Positions 18,434 to 27,890 are shown, counted from the stretch's first letter. The stretch: 64,000 nucleotides of DNA from Roseomonas alba (GCF_019430885.1 NZ_JAHYBZ010000001.1:434001-498000), one strand, 5' to 3'. A program made the numbers and translations. The notes: a model not told the origin generated them from the sequence alone.

Positions 18434-19530
18434 AGGTCGCCATCGTCCATGAATGGCTCGATTCCTATGCGGGGTCCGAGCGCGTCGTGGAACAGCTCCT
18501 CGCCGAATGGCCCGAGGCGGATCTCTTCGTGATCTGCGACTTCATGCCGGAGGCCGAGCGCGGCTTCCTGCGCGGCAAGCCCGTGAAGACCAGCTTCATC
18601 CAGCGCCTGCCCTTCGCGCGAAAGCACTTCCGCAAGTATCTCGGCCTGATGCCGATCGCGATCGAGCAGTTCGACATGTCGGGCTACGACCTCGTGCTGT
18701 CCTCCTCGCACGCCGTCGCCAAGGGCGTGCTGACCGGCCCGGGCCAGCTCCATGTCAGCTACGTGCACAGCCCGATGCGCTATGCCTGGGACCTGCAGCA
18801 CCAGTATCTGCGCGAAGCCAAGATGGAGCACGGGCTGAAGGGCGCCTACACCCGCCACCTGCTGCACAAGCTGCGCATCTGGGACCGCGCCAGCGCGATG
18901 AACCCCGACGTGGTGGTCGCGAACTCCACCTATATCGGCGAGCGCATCCGCAAGGCGTGGCGGCGCGACAGCATCACCGTGCATCCGCCGGTCGATGTCG
19001 ACCGCTTCGCGCTGAAGGAAGACAAGCAGGACTTCTTCCTCGTCGCCTCCCGCATGGTGCCCTACAAGCGCATCGAGCTGATCGCCGAGGCCTTCCGCCG
19101 CATGCCCGGCCGCCGCCTGGTGGTGGTGGGCGACGGCACCAACGCACCCATGGTGCGTGAGGCCGCCGCCGGCGCTCCCAATATCGAGTTCCGCGGCCGC
19201 GTCGGCACGGCGGAGCTGGTGCGGCTGACCCAGGATGCCTGCGCCTGCGTCTTCGCCGCCGAGGAGGATTTCGGCATCGCGACCGTCGAGGCCCAGGCCT
19301 GCGGCACCCCCGTCATCGCCTTCGGCAAGGGCGGCGCGCGCGACATCGTCATCCCCGGCCAGACCGGCAGCTTCTTCGACACGCAATCGGCCGACGCGAT
19401 CATCGCCGCGGTCGAATCCTTCGACACGCTGTCCATCGCCCCTGCCGCCTGCCGTGCCAATGCCGAACGCTTCAGCCACGGCGCCTTCCGCGCCGCCATG
19501 CGTCGTGTCGTCGAGGAGGCGATGCGATGA
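18430..19530 (+). CDS. Glycosyltransferase family 4, WbaZ-like
   Basis: A 366-residue GT-B enzyme that starts with VAIVHEWLDSYAGSERVVE, as in the WbaZ/WbdC-type mannosyltransferases. It also has YVHSPMRYAWD, the phosphate-binding SRMVPYKRI and the donor-site motif EDFGIATVEAQACGTP. It shares ATGA overlaps with both neighbours. It probably adds mannose or a related sugar to the growing unit (inference from the family). Confidence 0.9.
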   Translation: MKVAIVHEWLDSYAGSERVVEQLLAEWPEADLFVICDFMPEAERGFLRGKPVKTSFIQRLPFARKHFRKYLGLMPIAIEQFDMSGYDLVLSSSHAVAKGVLTGPGQLHVSYVHSPMRYAWDLQHQYLREAKMEHGLKGAYTRHLLHKLRIWDRASAMNPDVVVANSTYIGERIRKAWRRDSITVHPPVDVDRFALKEDKQDFFLVASRMVPYKRIELIAEAFRRMPGRRLVVVGDGTNAPMVREAAAGAPNIEFRGRVGTAELVRLTQDACACVFAAEEDFGIATVEAQACGTPVIAFGKGGARDIVIPGQTGSFFDTQSADAIIAAVESFDTLSIAPAACRANAERFSHGAFRAAMRRVVEEAMR

Positions 19531-20402
19531 GGTTCACCCTCGTCGTCGCGACGCTCGGCCGCGATACGGACGTCGGCGCGCTGCTCGACAGCCTGCTGGC
19601 CCAGGGCCGCAGCGATGTCGAGGTCATCATCGTCGATCAGAACGACGACGACCGGCTTGGCCCCATCGAGGCAAGCTATGCCCCGCGCATGACGCTGAAG
19701 CGCCTGCGGTCGTCCGTGCGCAGCGCCAACCACGCGCGCAACCTCGGCCTGCGCCACGCGCGCGGAGAGATCATCACCTTCCCCGACGATGACTGCCTCT
19801 ATCCGCCCGGCGTGCTGGATCAAGTCGATCAAGCCTTCCGTGCAGCGCCGGCGCTGCATGTGCTGACCGGCCCCGCAGCCTCGCCCGAAGGCGGGCTGGG
19901 ATCGGGGCGCTGGCGCCTGGACAGCGGCCCGATCGACCTGTCCAACGTCTGGACCAGCGTCATCGAGTTCAACCTGTTCCTGCGCCGCCAGACCGCGCTG
20001 GCGCTCGGCGGCTTCGACGAATCCATGGGGCCCGGCAGCCCGTTCGGCTCCGCCGAAGGCAACGACCTGGTCTGCCGCGCCATGGCGAAGGGTCTTGCCG
20101 CCCGCTACGACGCCGATCTGCGCATCATCCATCCCGACAAGCGCCTGTCCGACGTCGCCGTCGAACGCGCCGAACGCTACGGCCGCGGCCTGGGCTTCGC
20201 GCTGAGGCGCAACGGCGCGCCGCTATCCGTGCGCGGGACCTTCCTGGTCCGACCGCTCGGTGGCGTGGCGGCCAGCCTGCTGCGCGGCCGGCTGCATGAC
20301 GCCGGCTACTACTTCATGACCTTCCGTGGCCGTCTGGCCGGCATGCTGGCGCGCGAGGCCCGCCAGCCCTCGACGGTGCCCGCGCTGACGGAGGCCGGGT
20401 GA
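19527..20402 (+). CDS. Glycosyltransferase family 2 (GT-A)
   Basis: A 291-residue GT-A enzyme. The nucleotide-binding N-terminus reads FTLVVATLGRDTDVGALLDSL. The metal-binding DxD-type motif is FPDDDCLYPPGVL near residue 90, and the second acidic site is in GSPFGSAEGNDLVCRA. It is coupled to the preceding and following genes. Confidence 0.88.
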   Translation: MRFTLVVATLGRDTDVGALLDSLLAQGRSDVEVIIVDQNDDDRLGPIEASYAPRMTLKRLRSSVRSANHARNLGLRHARGEIITFPDDDCLYPPGVLDQVDQAFRAAPALHVLTGPAASPEGGLGSGRWRLDSGPIDLSNVWTSVIEFNLFLRRQTALALGGFDESMGPGSPFGSAEGNDLVCRAMAKGLAARYDADLRIIHPDKRLSDVAVERAERYGRGLGFALRRNGAPLSVRGTFLVRPLGGVAASLLRGRLHDAGYYFMTFRGRLAGMLAREARQPSTVPALTEAG

Positions 20403-21262
20403 TGCGCATCGCCATCGGCATCGCCACGCGTGGACGACCCGCGATCCTCGCCGGTGTGTTGGCGGACCTGCAACGCCAGACTCGCCGCGCCGACCGCACC
20501 ATCGTCTGCCACGTCACCCCCGACGACATCACGGACTGCGCCGGCGCCGAGTTCCTCACCGCCGCCGCCGGGCTGCCGCGCCAGCGCAATGCCATCCTGG
20601 ACGCGGCGGTGGATTGCGACGTGGTGCTGTTCCTGGACGATGACTTCCTCTGCGCGCCGGATTTCCTCGCCGTGGTCGAGGCCGCCTTCCTCGCGCATCC
20701 GGACATGGTGGTGGCCACCGGCCTCGTCATTGCCGACGGCGCAAAGGGCCCCGGCTATTCGCTGGACGAGGGCTTCGGATTTCTCGCCGCCGACACGCCG
20801 CCCGCCGACAAAGCCGCCGTCGAGCCCGCCTTCAACGGCTATGGCTGCAACATGGCCTTCCGCATGGCGACGGTGCGCGCCCACGGCATCCGCGTGGACG
20901 AGCGCCTGCCGCTGTATGCCTGGTACGAGGACATCGACGTCACGCGACGCCTCGGCGAGCACGGCACCATCCTGCGCCTGCTCGGCGCGCGGGGCGTGCA
21001 TCTGGGGGCGAAGTCGGGCCGCGTGAAGCAATTGCGCCTGGGCTATTCCCAGGTGGTGAATCCCATCTACCTGGCGCGGAAGGGGTCGTTCCCCTGGAAC
21101 CACGCCATTCCCTCCGCGGCACGGCATTGCCTGGCGAACCTCGTGCGGTCGCTGAAGCCGGAACCCTGGGCGGATCGCTGGGGGCGGTTCCGCGGGAACA
21201 TGATCGGGGTGTGGGACCTGATCCGCGGGCGCGCTACGCCGGAGCGGATTCTCGAACTGTAG
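20402..21262 (+). CDS. Glycosyltransferase family 2 (GT-A)
   Basis: A 286-residue enzyme that starts with MRIAIGIATRGRPAILAGVL and carries the DxD-type motif LFLDDDFLCAPDFL. The acceptor-side motif is YAWYEDIDVTRRL. The start is the ATG at 20402, overlapping the previous stop; a GTG at 20399 is an alternative. It is the last gene of the six-gene run, which has no polymerase, chain-length regulator or outer membrane exporter. Confidence 0.88.
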   Translation: MRIAIGIATRGRPAILAGVLADLQRQTRRADRTIVCHVTPDDITDCAGAEFLTAAAGLPRQRNAILDAAVDCDVVLFLDDDFLCAPDFLAVVEAAFLAHPDMVVATGLVIADGAKGPGYSLDEGFGFLAADTPPADKAAVEPAFNGYGCNMAFRMATVRAHGIRVDERLPLYAWYEDIDVTRRLGEHGTILRLLGARGVHLGAKSGRVKQLRLGYSQVVNPIYLARKGSFPWNHAIPSAARHCLANLVRSLKPEPWADRWGRFRGNMIGVWDLIRGRATPERILEL

Positions 21263-21269
21263 GAGCGAC

Positions 21270-21509
21270 CCGGGGCCTCGCCCCGGACCCCACCAGGGCT
21301 CTGCCCTGGACCTGCCAGGTGCCGGAAGGCCTTTGGAAACCTCCATTTGGCGCCCTGCGCCACTGGTGGACGGGGATCCCGGCGCCCGCCCTTGCGCCCG
21401 AAACGCACCGGGAGGGCATGGAATGACCCGGCCGCCCGACACCAGAAGTTTGCGGTCCAGGGGCTCCAAGCCCCTGGTGGGGTGGTTCGGAGGGGCAGAG
21501 CCCCTCCGG
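21270..21509. repeat. Paired inverted double-hairpin element, copy 3
   Basis: The left arm (21270-21353) begins with CCGGGGCCTCGCCCCGG and a second hairpin CCAGGGCTCTGCCCTGG. It ends in GGCCTTTGGAAACCTCC followed by TTGGCGCC. The right arm (21440-21509) begins CACCAGAAG, then has CCAGGGGCTCCAAGCCCCTGG, the spacer TGGGGTGGTTCGG and an outer hairpin GGAGGGGCAGAGCCCCTCC. It lies between the convergent glycosyltransferase and smc genes. The left arm is more diverged than the right. Confidence 0.75.
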
Positions 21510-21604
21510 TCCTTTCCGGCGACCGCAAGCGTGCCATCGGCAACGCCCGCCGGGGAGAGCCCGACAGTGGCGAGGCCGCTCTCCCGGCTCCGATCCTGGG
21601 GCCG

Positions 21605-24600
21605 TCAGGCCGCGACCGGCCCTTCCGCCATTTCCACAGCCTGGCCCAGATCCACGCTCAGCAGCCGTGACACGCCGCGTTCCTGCATGGTCACGCCATA
21701 GAGCCGATGCATCCGCGCCATGGTCAGCGGGTGGTGGGTGACGACGAGGAAGCGCGTGCCGGCTTCCGCCGCCATGGCCGCCAGCAGGTCGCAGAGCCGT
21801 TCCACATTCGCGTCGTCCAGCGGCGCGTCCACCTCGTCCAGCACGCAGACCGGGGCGGGCTGGCAGCGGAAGACGGCGAAGATCAGAGACAGCGCGGTCA
21901 GCGCCTGCTCGCCGCCCGAGAGCAGCGACAGGGTCGCCAGCTTCTTGCCCGGCGGCTCGGCGTAGATCTCCAGCCCGGCTTCCAGCGGATCGTCGGAGCC
22001 GACCAGGGCGAGATGCGCCCGCCCGCCGCCGAACAGGCGGGAGAACAGGTTGCGGAATTCCGCATCGACGCGGTCGAAGACCTCGCGCAGGCGCTCGCGG
22101 CCCTCGCGGTTGAGGTGGCCGATCGACCCGCGCAGCTTGGCGATCGCCGCCGTCACCTCGTCGCGGTCGGTGCCGATCTGGCCGATGCGTTCCTCGATCT
22201 CGGCGACCTCGATCTCGGCGCGGAGGTTGACCGGGCCCATCTCCTCGCGTTCGCGCGACAGGCGCTCGACCTTGCGGCGGGCCTTCTCCTCGGCGGCGTC
22301 GGAGAGTTCCTCGGGCGGCGGGGGCAGGTCGGCATCCTCGCCGAGACGCTCGGCGATGCGGGCGGCGACGGCGTCCTCGGCGGTGGCGGCGGCCTCGGCG
22401 GCGGCTTCGGCGCGGACCTGGCCTTCGCGCGCGGCGGCGAAGGCGGCGTCGGCGCGGCGGCGGGCCTCGGCGGTGTCGCGCAGGGCGGTTTCCGCCGCGG
22501 TCAGGGCGGCGGCTGCGGCTTGGTGAGTCGCCTCGCATTCGGCGAGCAGGCGGCCGGCCTGCTGGCGGCGTCCCGCCGCATCGTCGGGCGCCTCGGACAG
22601 GGCGTCCCGTTCGGTCTGCGCCTCGGCGCCCCGGCGCCGCAGTTCGACCACCCGCGCCTCGGCATCGCTGCCGCGGGTGGTCCACAGCGCGGCTTCCTCG
22701 GCGACCGCGCCGAGGCGTGCGGTGACGCGCGCGCCTTCATTCGCCAGAGCGCCGATATCGCTGCGCGCCTGGACTTCCGCCGCGCGCGCGGCGGTCAACG
22801 CATCGCGGGCTTGCGCCACGGCGGCGCGCATCGCCTCCAGGTCGGGCAGGGCGGCCTCGGCGGCAAGGGTCTCCGCATGGGCGGCCTCTGCCTCGGCCAG
22901 TTCGGCCGCGAGACGTGCCACTTGCGGTTCCAGCGCTGCCAGCCGGCTTTCCGCCTCGGCCGCGCGGGCGGCGAGGGTCGATTCATGCTGCCGCGCGCCC
23001 TTGGCGTTGGCCTCGGCGGTGCGGCGGGCCTCGCGGGCGGCGTGTTCGGCGGCCTGGGCGCGGGTCTCGGCGCGGCCGGCTTCCTCGGCCTGGGCGCGCA
23101 GGCCGGGCAGGTCGGGCAGGGCGGCGAAGGCCTGGGCGGCGGCGTCCAGCAGCGTCTCCGCCTCGGCGCGGTCCGCGGCGAGGCGGGCCAACTGAGGCTC
23201 GATCGCGGCCAGGCGGCTTTCCGCGCGGGCATGGCGGGCGGCCAGTGCGGCCTCGGCCTGGCGCGCCTCGCCCAGCGCGGCCTCGGCGCGGGCGCGGGCG
23301 TCGCGGGCGGCGGATTCGGCGCGGCGGGCGTCTTCTTCCTGCTTCGCGGCCTCGGCGCGGGCGGCATCGGTGGTGGCGGCCTCGGCCTCGGCCTTGTCGA
23401 GCCGGGCTTCCGCCGCACGCAGGGCGTTGCGCTGGGCGAGGCGCACCGCGCCCGGCGTCGGCGCACCGGCGCGGGTGGTATGGCCGTCCCAACGCCACAG
23501 CGCGCCTTCTTCCGTCACCAGCGACTGGCCGGGCTTCAGCGCGGCCTGCAAGGCGGCGCCATCGATGCCGCGCGGCAGCAAGCCGATCTGGGCCAAAGCG
23601 CGTGACAGGGCAGCCGGGGCTTCCACCAGTCGCGACAGCGGCACCGCGCCGTCCGGCAGCGGCGCGTTGACGTCGAGTGGCGGCAGGGTGCGCCAGTGGC
23701 GCGGGGCGGCTTCGTCGGAGGGGCTTTCCAGCGCTTCGCCCAGCGCGGCGCCGAGCGCGGCTTCCAGGCCGGCCGGAACGCCAACCTGGTCCAGGATCGG
23801 CGCCGCAGCGCCGGGTTCGCGCGAGGCCAGGACGGCCTTCAACGCATCGACTTCGGCAGCGGCGCGGGCGCGTTCGCCGCCGGCGGCGGTGGCGGCGCGG
23901 CCTGCCTCGGCATGGGCGGCGGCGGCCCAGCTCCGCAGGCCCTCGGCCTTCTCCAGCGCGGCGCGGGCCTCGGCGACGGCGGCGTCGGCGGCGGCGAGCG
24001 CGGCGGCGGCGGCCTCGCGCTCGGCGGGCGGGATGTGTTCGGCCGCGGCAGCGTCGCGGTCCTTCTGCATCGCCGCATGCTGGGCGGTGATGCGGGCCAG
24101 CCGGTCCTGCGCGGCGGTGCGTTCGGAACCGACGCGCTGCGCAATGGCGGCGGCCTCGGATGCCGCACGCCGCGCCTCGGCGTGGCGGGCGGCGGCGGCG
24201 GCGCGGGCGGCTTCGGCCTCTTCCAGCGCGACGCGCGCCGCTTCCAACGCCGCATCGGCGGCGGCGACCTCGGCGGCGGCCTCGGCGCGGGCTTCCTGCG
24301 GGACGCGGGCACGGGCGGCGGTCTCGCGCTCGGCAGCGAGGCGGGCATGGCCGTCCTGCGCACGCTTCAACCGGGCCTCGGCGGCGGCGCGGGCCTCGGC
24401 GGCGGATTGGACGCGGGCGGCGGCCTCGGCGGCCTGTTCGGTGGCGGCCTGGGTGGCCTGTTCGGCGGCCTGGGCGGCCTGCTCAGCCTCGGCCAGCGCG
24501 GCCTCGGCGGCCTGCTGGCGCGCCGGTAGCGAGGTTTCGACGGCGCGTAGCGCCTCGGCCTCCTGGGCGAGGCGTTCGCGCGCGGCGTCGGCGTCGCGCA

Positions 24601-25696
24601 GCACGCCTTCCGCATGCGTCAGGTCGCGCTGCAACTGCGACAGCCGGGCCTCGGCGGCGTCCAGTGCCTCGCGGGCGCGGCGTTCCTCGGCTTCCAGGCC
24701 TTCGGATTCGACGCGGCGGCGTTCCAGCGCGGTACGGGCGATGGCCTCGGCCTCGCGCGGACCGGGGATGGCCTTGTCGGCCTCGAAGGCGGCGATGGTG
24801 GCGCGCTCGGCCTCGGCCTCGGCGGCGCGGACGGCGGCGCGGGCCTCATCGAACTGGGTCTTGGCCACGCGCGCGGCGGTCTCGGCGCGGGCGGCGAGGA
24901 TCGCCAGCCATTCGCCTTCCGCCTGCCGCACCAGCCCGGACAGGTTCCGGTAGCGGTTCGCCTGCCGCGCCTGGCGCTGCAAATTCTGGCGCTGGGAATC
25001 GAGCTGGCCGAGCGTGTCCTCGGCCCGCGTCAGGTTGGTCTCAGCCTGTCGCAGCTTCAGTTCCGCCTCATGGCGGCGGGCGCGCAGGCCGGCGATGCCG
25101 GCGGCCTCCTCCAGCACCTGGCGGCGATCCTCGGGCTTGGCCTGGATCATGGTCGAGACCCGGCCCTGGCTGACCATGGCCGAGGCCCGGGCGCCGGAGC
25201 CGATATCGGCGAACATGGTCTGCACGTCGCGCGCGCGGACCTCCTTGCCGTTCACCCGAAAGGCGCTGCCCTGGCCGCGGGTGATGCGGCGGATGATCTC
25301 GAGTTCCGCCTGGTCCTGGTTGGGCGGCGGGGCGAGGCCCTCTGCCTCTTCCAGTTGCAGCGTCACTTCCGCGAGGTTGCGGCCCGCCCGGGTGGCCGTG
25401 CCGGCGAAGATGACGTCGTCCATCTCCCCGCCGCGCATGGCCTTGGCCGAGGTCTCGCCCATCGCCCAGCGCAGCGCCTCGACGACGTTGGACTTGCCGC
25501 AGCCATTGGGGCCGACGATGCCGGTCAGGCCGGGCAGGACCTCGACCGTCGTGGCCTCGGCGAAGGATTTGAAGCCGGCGATGCGGATGCGGGCAAGCGT
25601 GGCGCGCACGGCGGCAAGGCGCTGGGCCTCGCTGCGCGGCGTGCCGTCATCCTCCTCCTCCGGCGGGGTCGGAGGATTCGCCTGCCCGTCATCCAT
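21605..25696 (-). CDS. smc: Chromosome segregation ATPase SMC, unusually long
   Basis: A 1363-residue condensin-type SMC. Walker A is GPNGCGKSN near residue 62, the ABC signature is LLSGGEQAL near 1257 and Walker B is VCVLDEVDAPLDD. The hinge lies around residues 620-745. The two coiled-coil arms, each about 425 residues and very rich in Ala, Glu and Arg, are roughly 100 residues longer than in typical 1150-1190 residue bacterial SMCs. The length gain is similar in both arms, as expected if they still pair. The start is the ATG at 25696, one codon after a GTG. No ScpA or ScpB gene is nearby. Confidence 0.95.
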   Translation of the reverse strand: MDDGQANPPTPPEEEDDGTPRSEAQRLAAVRATLARIRIAGFKSFAEATTVEVLPGLTGIVGPNGCGKSNVVEALRWAMGETSAKAMRGGEMDDVIFAGTATRAGRNLAEVTLQLEEAEGLAPPPNQDQAELEIIRRITRGQGSAFRVNGKEVRARDVQTMFADIGSGARASAMVSQGRVSTMIQAKPEDRRQVLEEAAGIAGLRARRHEAELKLRQAETNLTRAEDTLGQLDSQRQNLQRQARQANRYRNLSGLVRQAEGEWLAILAARAETAARVAKTQFDEARAAVRAAEAEAERATIAAFEADKAIPGPREAEAIARTALERRRVESEGLEAEERRAREALDAAEARLSQLQRDLTHAEGVLRDADAARERLAQEAEALRAVETSLPARQQAAEAALAEAEQAAQAAEQATQAATEQAAEAAARVQSAAEARAAAEARLKRAQDGHARLAAERETAARARVPQEARAEAAAEVAAADAALEAARVALEEAEAARAAAAARHAEARRAASEAAAIAQRVGSERTAAQDRLARITAQHAAMQKDRDAAAAEHIPPAEREAAAAALAAADAAVAEARAALEKAEGLRSWAAAAHAEAGRAATAAGGERARAAAEVDALKAVLASREPGAAAPILDQVGVPAGLEAALGAALGEALESPSDEAAPRHWRTLPPLDVNAPLPDGAVPLSRLVEAPAALSRALAQIGLLPRGIDGAALQAALKPGQSLVTEEGALWRWDGHTTRAGAPTPGAVRLAQRNALRAAEARLDKAEAEAATTDAARAEAAKQEEDARRAESAARDARARAEAALGEARQAEAALAARHARAESRLAAIEPQLARLAADRAEAETLLDAAAQAFAALPDLPGLRAQAEEAGRAETRAQAAEHAAREARRTAEANAKGARQHESTLAARAAEAESRLAALEPQVARLAAELAEAEAAHAETLAAEAALPDLEAMRAAVAQARDALTAARAAEVQARSDIGALANEGARVTARLGAVAEEAALWTTRGSDAEARVVELRRRGAEAQTERDALSEAPDDAAGRRQQAGRLLAECEATHQAAAAALTAAETALRDTAEARRRADAAFAAAREGQVRAEAAAEAAATAEDAVAARIAERLGEDADLPPPPEELSDAAEEKARRKVERLSREREEMGPVNLRAEIEVAEIEERIGQIGTDRDEVTAAIAKLRGSIGHLNREGRERLREVFDRVDAEFRNLFSRLFGGGRAHLALVGSDDPLEAGLEIYAEPPGKKLATLSLLSGGEQALTALSLIFAVFRCQPAPVCVLDEVDAPLDDANVERLCDLLAAMAAEAGTRFLVVTHHPLTMARMHRLYGVTMQERGVSRLLSVDLGQAVEMAEGPVAA

Positions 25697-25699
25697 CAC

Positions 25700-26305
25700 T
25701 CAGCCCCGCGCCACTTCCTGGGCGAAGCGGTCGAAGGGGATGGCGCCGGAGACGGTGCGGCTGCCGAAGACGAAGGTCGGCGTGGCCTGGATATTGTACT
25801 GGCGCTCGCCCTGCTGGCGCAGTTCGAGGATGCCGCGGGCGGTGGCGTCGTCGGCCCAGGCCGTCTCGAACATCGCCTGGGGCATGCCGGCGAGCACCGC
25901 GATCTTGCCGATCTCGGTCTTGTGATCGACGCCGCGGGCGAAGGCCCAGCGGTCCTGGGTCTGGAACAGCGTCTCGATGAAGGGCTCATAGGCCGGGATC
26001 GGCAGGTAGCGGGCCACGACGGCGGCGCGCAGCGCGATCTGGTCGAGCGGGAAGTCGCGCCAGACGAAGCGGATCTTGCCGGTCTGCACCAGCTCCGCCT
26101 TCACCTGCGGCCAGGTGCTGCGGCCGAAATCGCCGCAATGGGAACAGGTGAGGGAGAAGAATTCCTGCACCACCAGCGGGCCGTCGCCCATCGAGCGCTC
26201 GGACAGCTTCGGGTTGTCGGCCTGGGCGGCGGCGGGGCGCACCAGCCCCCCGGCGGCGAGAAGGCCGGAGGCGGCGGCGAGGACGACGCGACGGTCGATG
26301 GGCAT
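25700..26305 (-). CDS. DsbA-family thiol:disulfide oxidoreductase
   Basis: A 201-residue periplasmic thioredoxin-fold protein. It has a Sec/Tat-like leader (DRRVVLAAASGLLAAGG, cleavage near AAAQA) and the redox motif CSHC in FFSLTCSHCGDF. The cis-proline is in IQATPTFVFG. It would oxidise cysteine pairs in exported proteins. The ATG at 26305 gives a normal leader. It lies immediately upstream of smc, three bases from the smc GTG/ATG, an arrangement seen in other alphaproteobacteria (from memory). Confidence 0.9.
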   Translation of the reverse strand: MPIDRRVVLAAASGLLAAGGLVRPAAAQADNPKLSERSMGDGPLVVQEFFSLTCSHCGDFGRSTWPQVKAELVQTGKIRFVWRDFPLDQIALRAAVVARYLPIPAYEPFIETLFQTQDRWAFARGVDHKTEIGKIAVLAGMPQAMFETAWADDATARGILELRQQGERQYNIQATPTFVFGSRTVSGAIPFDRFAQEVARG

Positions 26306-26379
26306 CGATGGTTCCCGTTTCGGTATCGGGCCACCCGGCCGGTGCGAAGCCCCGGGGGAGGCCAAGGTTGATCGACGGA

Positions 26380-26844
26380 TCAGCGACCCCGATAGACGCC
26401 GCGGGCCAATCTTGCCAGCGCCTCGCGCAGTTCGGGGGAGGAGACCCCTTCCAGCGCCGATTCGACCCGCTCCGGGAGGGGTTTCGGGGCCGATTCGCGC
26501 GGCTTCCGCACCGGAGCACCGGCGGGGGCGCGTTGCACGAATCGGAACCGCTCCACCGCCACCCGGCCCAGAGCCGCATTGATCCGCCCCGCCAATTGGG
26601 GGGCGAGGTGCTGCATTTCCATCGCCACGGGGCCGGAACAGGCCAGCGTCAGCGTGCCCTGGGTCAGGCGCATGGGTTGCGTGACGGCCGCGATGGCCGG
26701 GCCGACCAGGGCGGGCCAGTCGGCCATGATCTGGGCGCCCGCGGGACTCTTGCGCTTGAAGGCCGGGCGTGTGAGCGCTGGGACCAGGGCACCGACCGGC
26801 CTCGGCCCGCCCAGGAACCTTCTATGCTCGTCATCCCGTGACAT
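26380..26844 (-). CDS. DUF721 / DciA-like protein
   Basis: A 154-residue protein with the DUF721 core (VGPAIAAVTQPMRLTQGTLTLACSGPVAMEMQHLAPQL, in pieces) and a Pro/Arg-rich tail. DciA proteins, which carry this domain, help load the replicative helicase. It starts at 26844, so its first seven bases overlap the divergent mutY start. That leaves the two genes with no spacer for separate promoters. Confidence 0.8.
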   Translation of the reverse strand: MSRDDEHRRFLGGPRPVGALVPALTRPAFKRKSPAGAQIMADWPALVGPAIAAVTQPMRLTQGTLTLACSGPVAMEMQHLAPQLAGRINAALGRVAVERFRFVQRAPAGAPVRKPRESAPKPLPERVESALEGVSSPELREALARLARGVYRGR

Positions 26845-27890
26845 CCGCGCTGCCCTCCGCTGCCGAACTCCTCGCCTGGTACGACCGGCACCGGCGCATC
26901 CTGCCCTGGCGCGCCGGGCCGGGCGAGGCGCGCGATCCATACCGCGTCTGGCTGTCCGAGGTGATGTTGCAGCAGACCACGGTGGCAACGGTAGGGCCGC
27001 GCTATGCCCGGTTCCTGGCGCGCTTCCCGACCGTGACGGCCCTGGCGGCCGCGGATTGGGCCGAGGTGGCGGAGGAATGGGCGGGGCTCGGCTACTATGC
27101 GAGGGCGCGGAACCTGCATGCCTGCGCCAAGGCTGTGGCGATGCGCGGCAGCTTTCCGCGCGACGCTGCGGGACTGCAGGACCTGCCGGGGATCGGGCGC
27201 TATACGGCCGCGGCGGTCGGGGCGATCGCCTTCGACGAGCCGGTGCTGCCGGTGGATGGTAATGTCGAGCGCGTCATCGCCCGGCTGAAGGCGGTTGAGG
27301 AGCCGCTGCCGGGGTCCAAGCCGCGGCTGGTGGCGCTGGCCGAAGGGTTCATGCACGACCCCGCCGCGCGCGCCCGGCCCGGCGACTTCGCGCAGGCGCT
27401 GTTCGATCTCGGCGCCACCATCTGCACGCCGCGCAGCCCGGCCTGCGGGCTGTGCCCCTGGCGCGGCGGTTGCGCGGCGCAGCGGGCCGGCATTGCGGCG
27501 GACCTGCCGCGCAAGACGCCGAAGGCGGCGCGCCCGCTGCGCCATGGCGTGCATTTCCTGCTGACCGACCACGAGGGCCGCATCCTGCTGCGCCGGCGGC
27601 CGGCGAAGGGGTTGCTTGGCGGCATGCTGGAAGTGCCGGGCACGCCCTGGCGCGATGCGCCCTGGGAAGGCGAGGCGATGGCGCACGCGCCGGCCATCGC
27701 GCGGTGGCAGCGTGTGCCGGGCATCGCGCGGCACGGCTTCACGCATTTCCAGCTGGAGATGGTGCTCTATGCGGCGGCCGTGGGCCCGGCCGTGGCACCG
27801 GAGGGCGAATGGCTGGCCCCGGCCGCCGCGCGCGCCGCGGTGCCCACCGTGATGCGGCGCTTGTTGGAATTGATGGAGGCGGTGGCGTGA
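26838..27890 (+). CDS. mutY: A/G-specific adenine glycosylase MutY
   Basis: A 350-residue base-excision repair enzyme that removes A opposite 8-oxoG. The HhH-GPD domain has the catalytic Glu in SEVMLQQTT, the hairpin LQDLPGIGRYTAAA and the catalytic Asp in PVDGNVERV. The [4Fe-4S] cysteines follow the C-x6-C-x2-C-x5-C pattern in CTPRSPACGLCPWRGGC. A NUDIX-like 8-oxoG recognition domain follows (FLLTDHEGRILLRRR). The start is a GTG with no clear Shine-Dalgarno site. It overlaps the divergent DciA-like start. Confidence 0.95.
   Translation: MTSALPSAAELLAWYDRHRRILPWRAGPGEARDPYRVWLSEVMLQQTTVATVGPRYARFLARFPTVTALAAADWAEVAEEWAGLGYYARARNLHACAKAVAMRGSFPRDAAGLQDLPGIGRYTAAAVGAIAFDEPVLPVDGNVERVIARLKAVEEPLPGSKPRLVALAEGFMHDPAARARPGDFAQALFDLGATICTPRSPACGLCPWRGGCAAQRAGIAADLPRKTPKAARPLRHGVHFLLTDHEGRILLRRRPAKGLLGGMLEVPGTPWRDAPWEGEAMAHAPAIARWQRVPGIARHGFTHFQLEMVLYAAAVGPAVAPEGEWLAPAAARAAVPTVMRRLLELMEAVA

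Noticed and set aside
21270-21509. Possible CRISPR array, because similar hairpin sequences recur
   Set aside because: The repeats are 60-85 base arms in inverted pairs far apart. There is no regular repeat-spacer pattern and no cas gene.
26824-26841. A five-codon leader peptide before mutY
   Set aside because: A frame this short arises easily by chance. It lacks a ribosome site, and there is no attenuator structure behind it.
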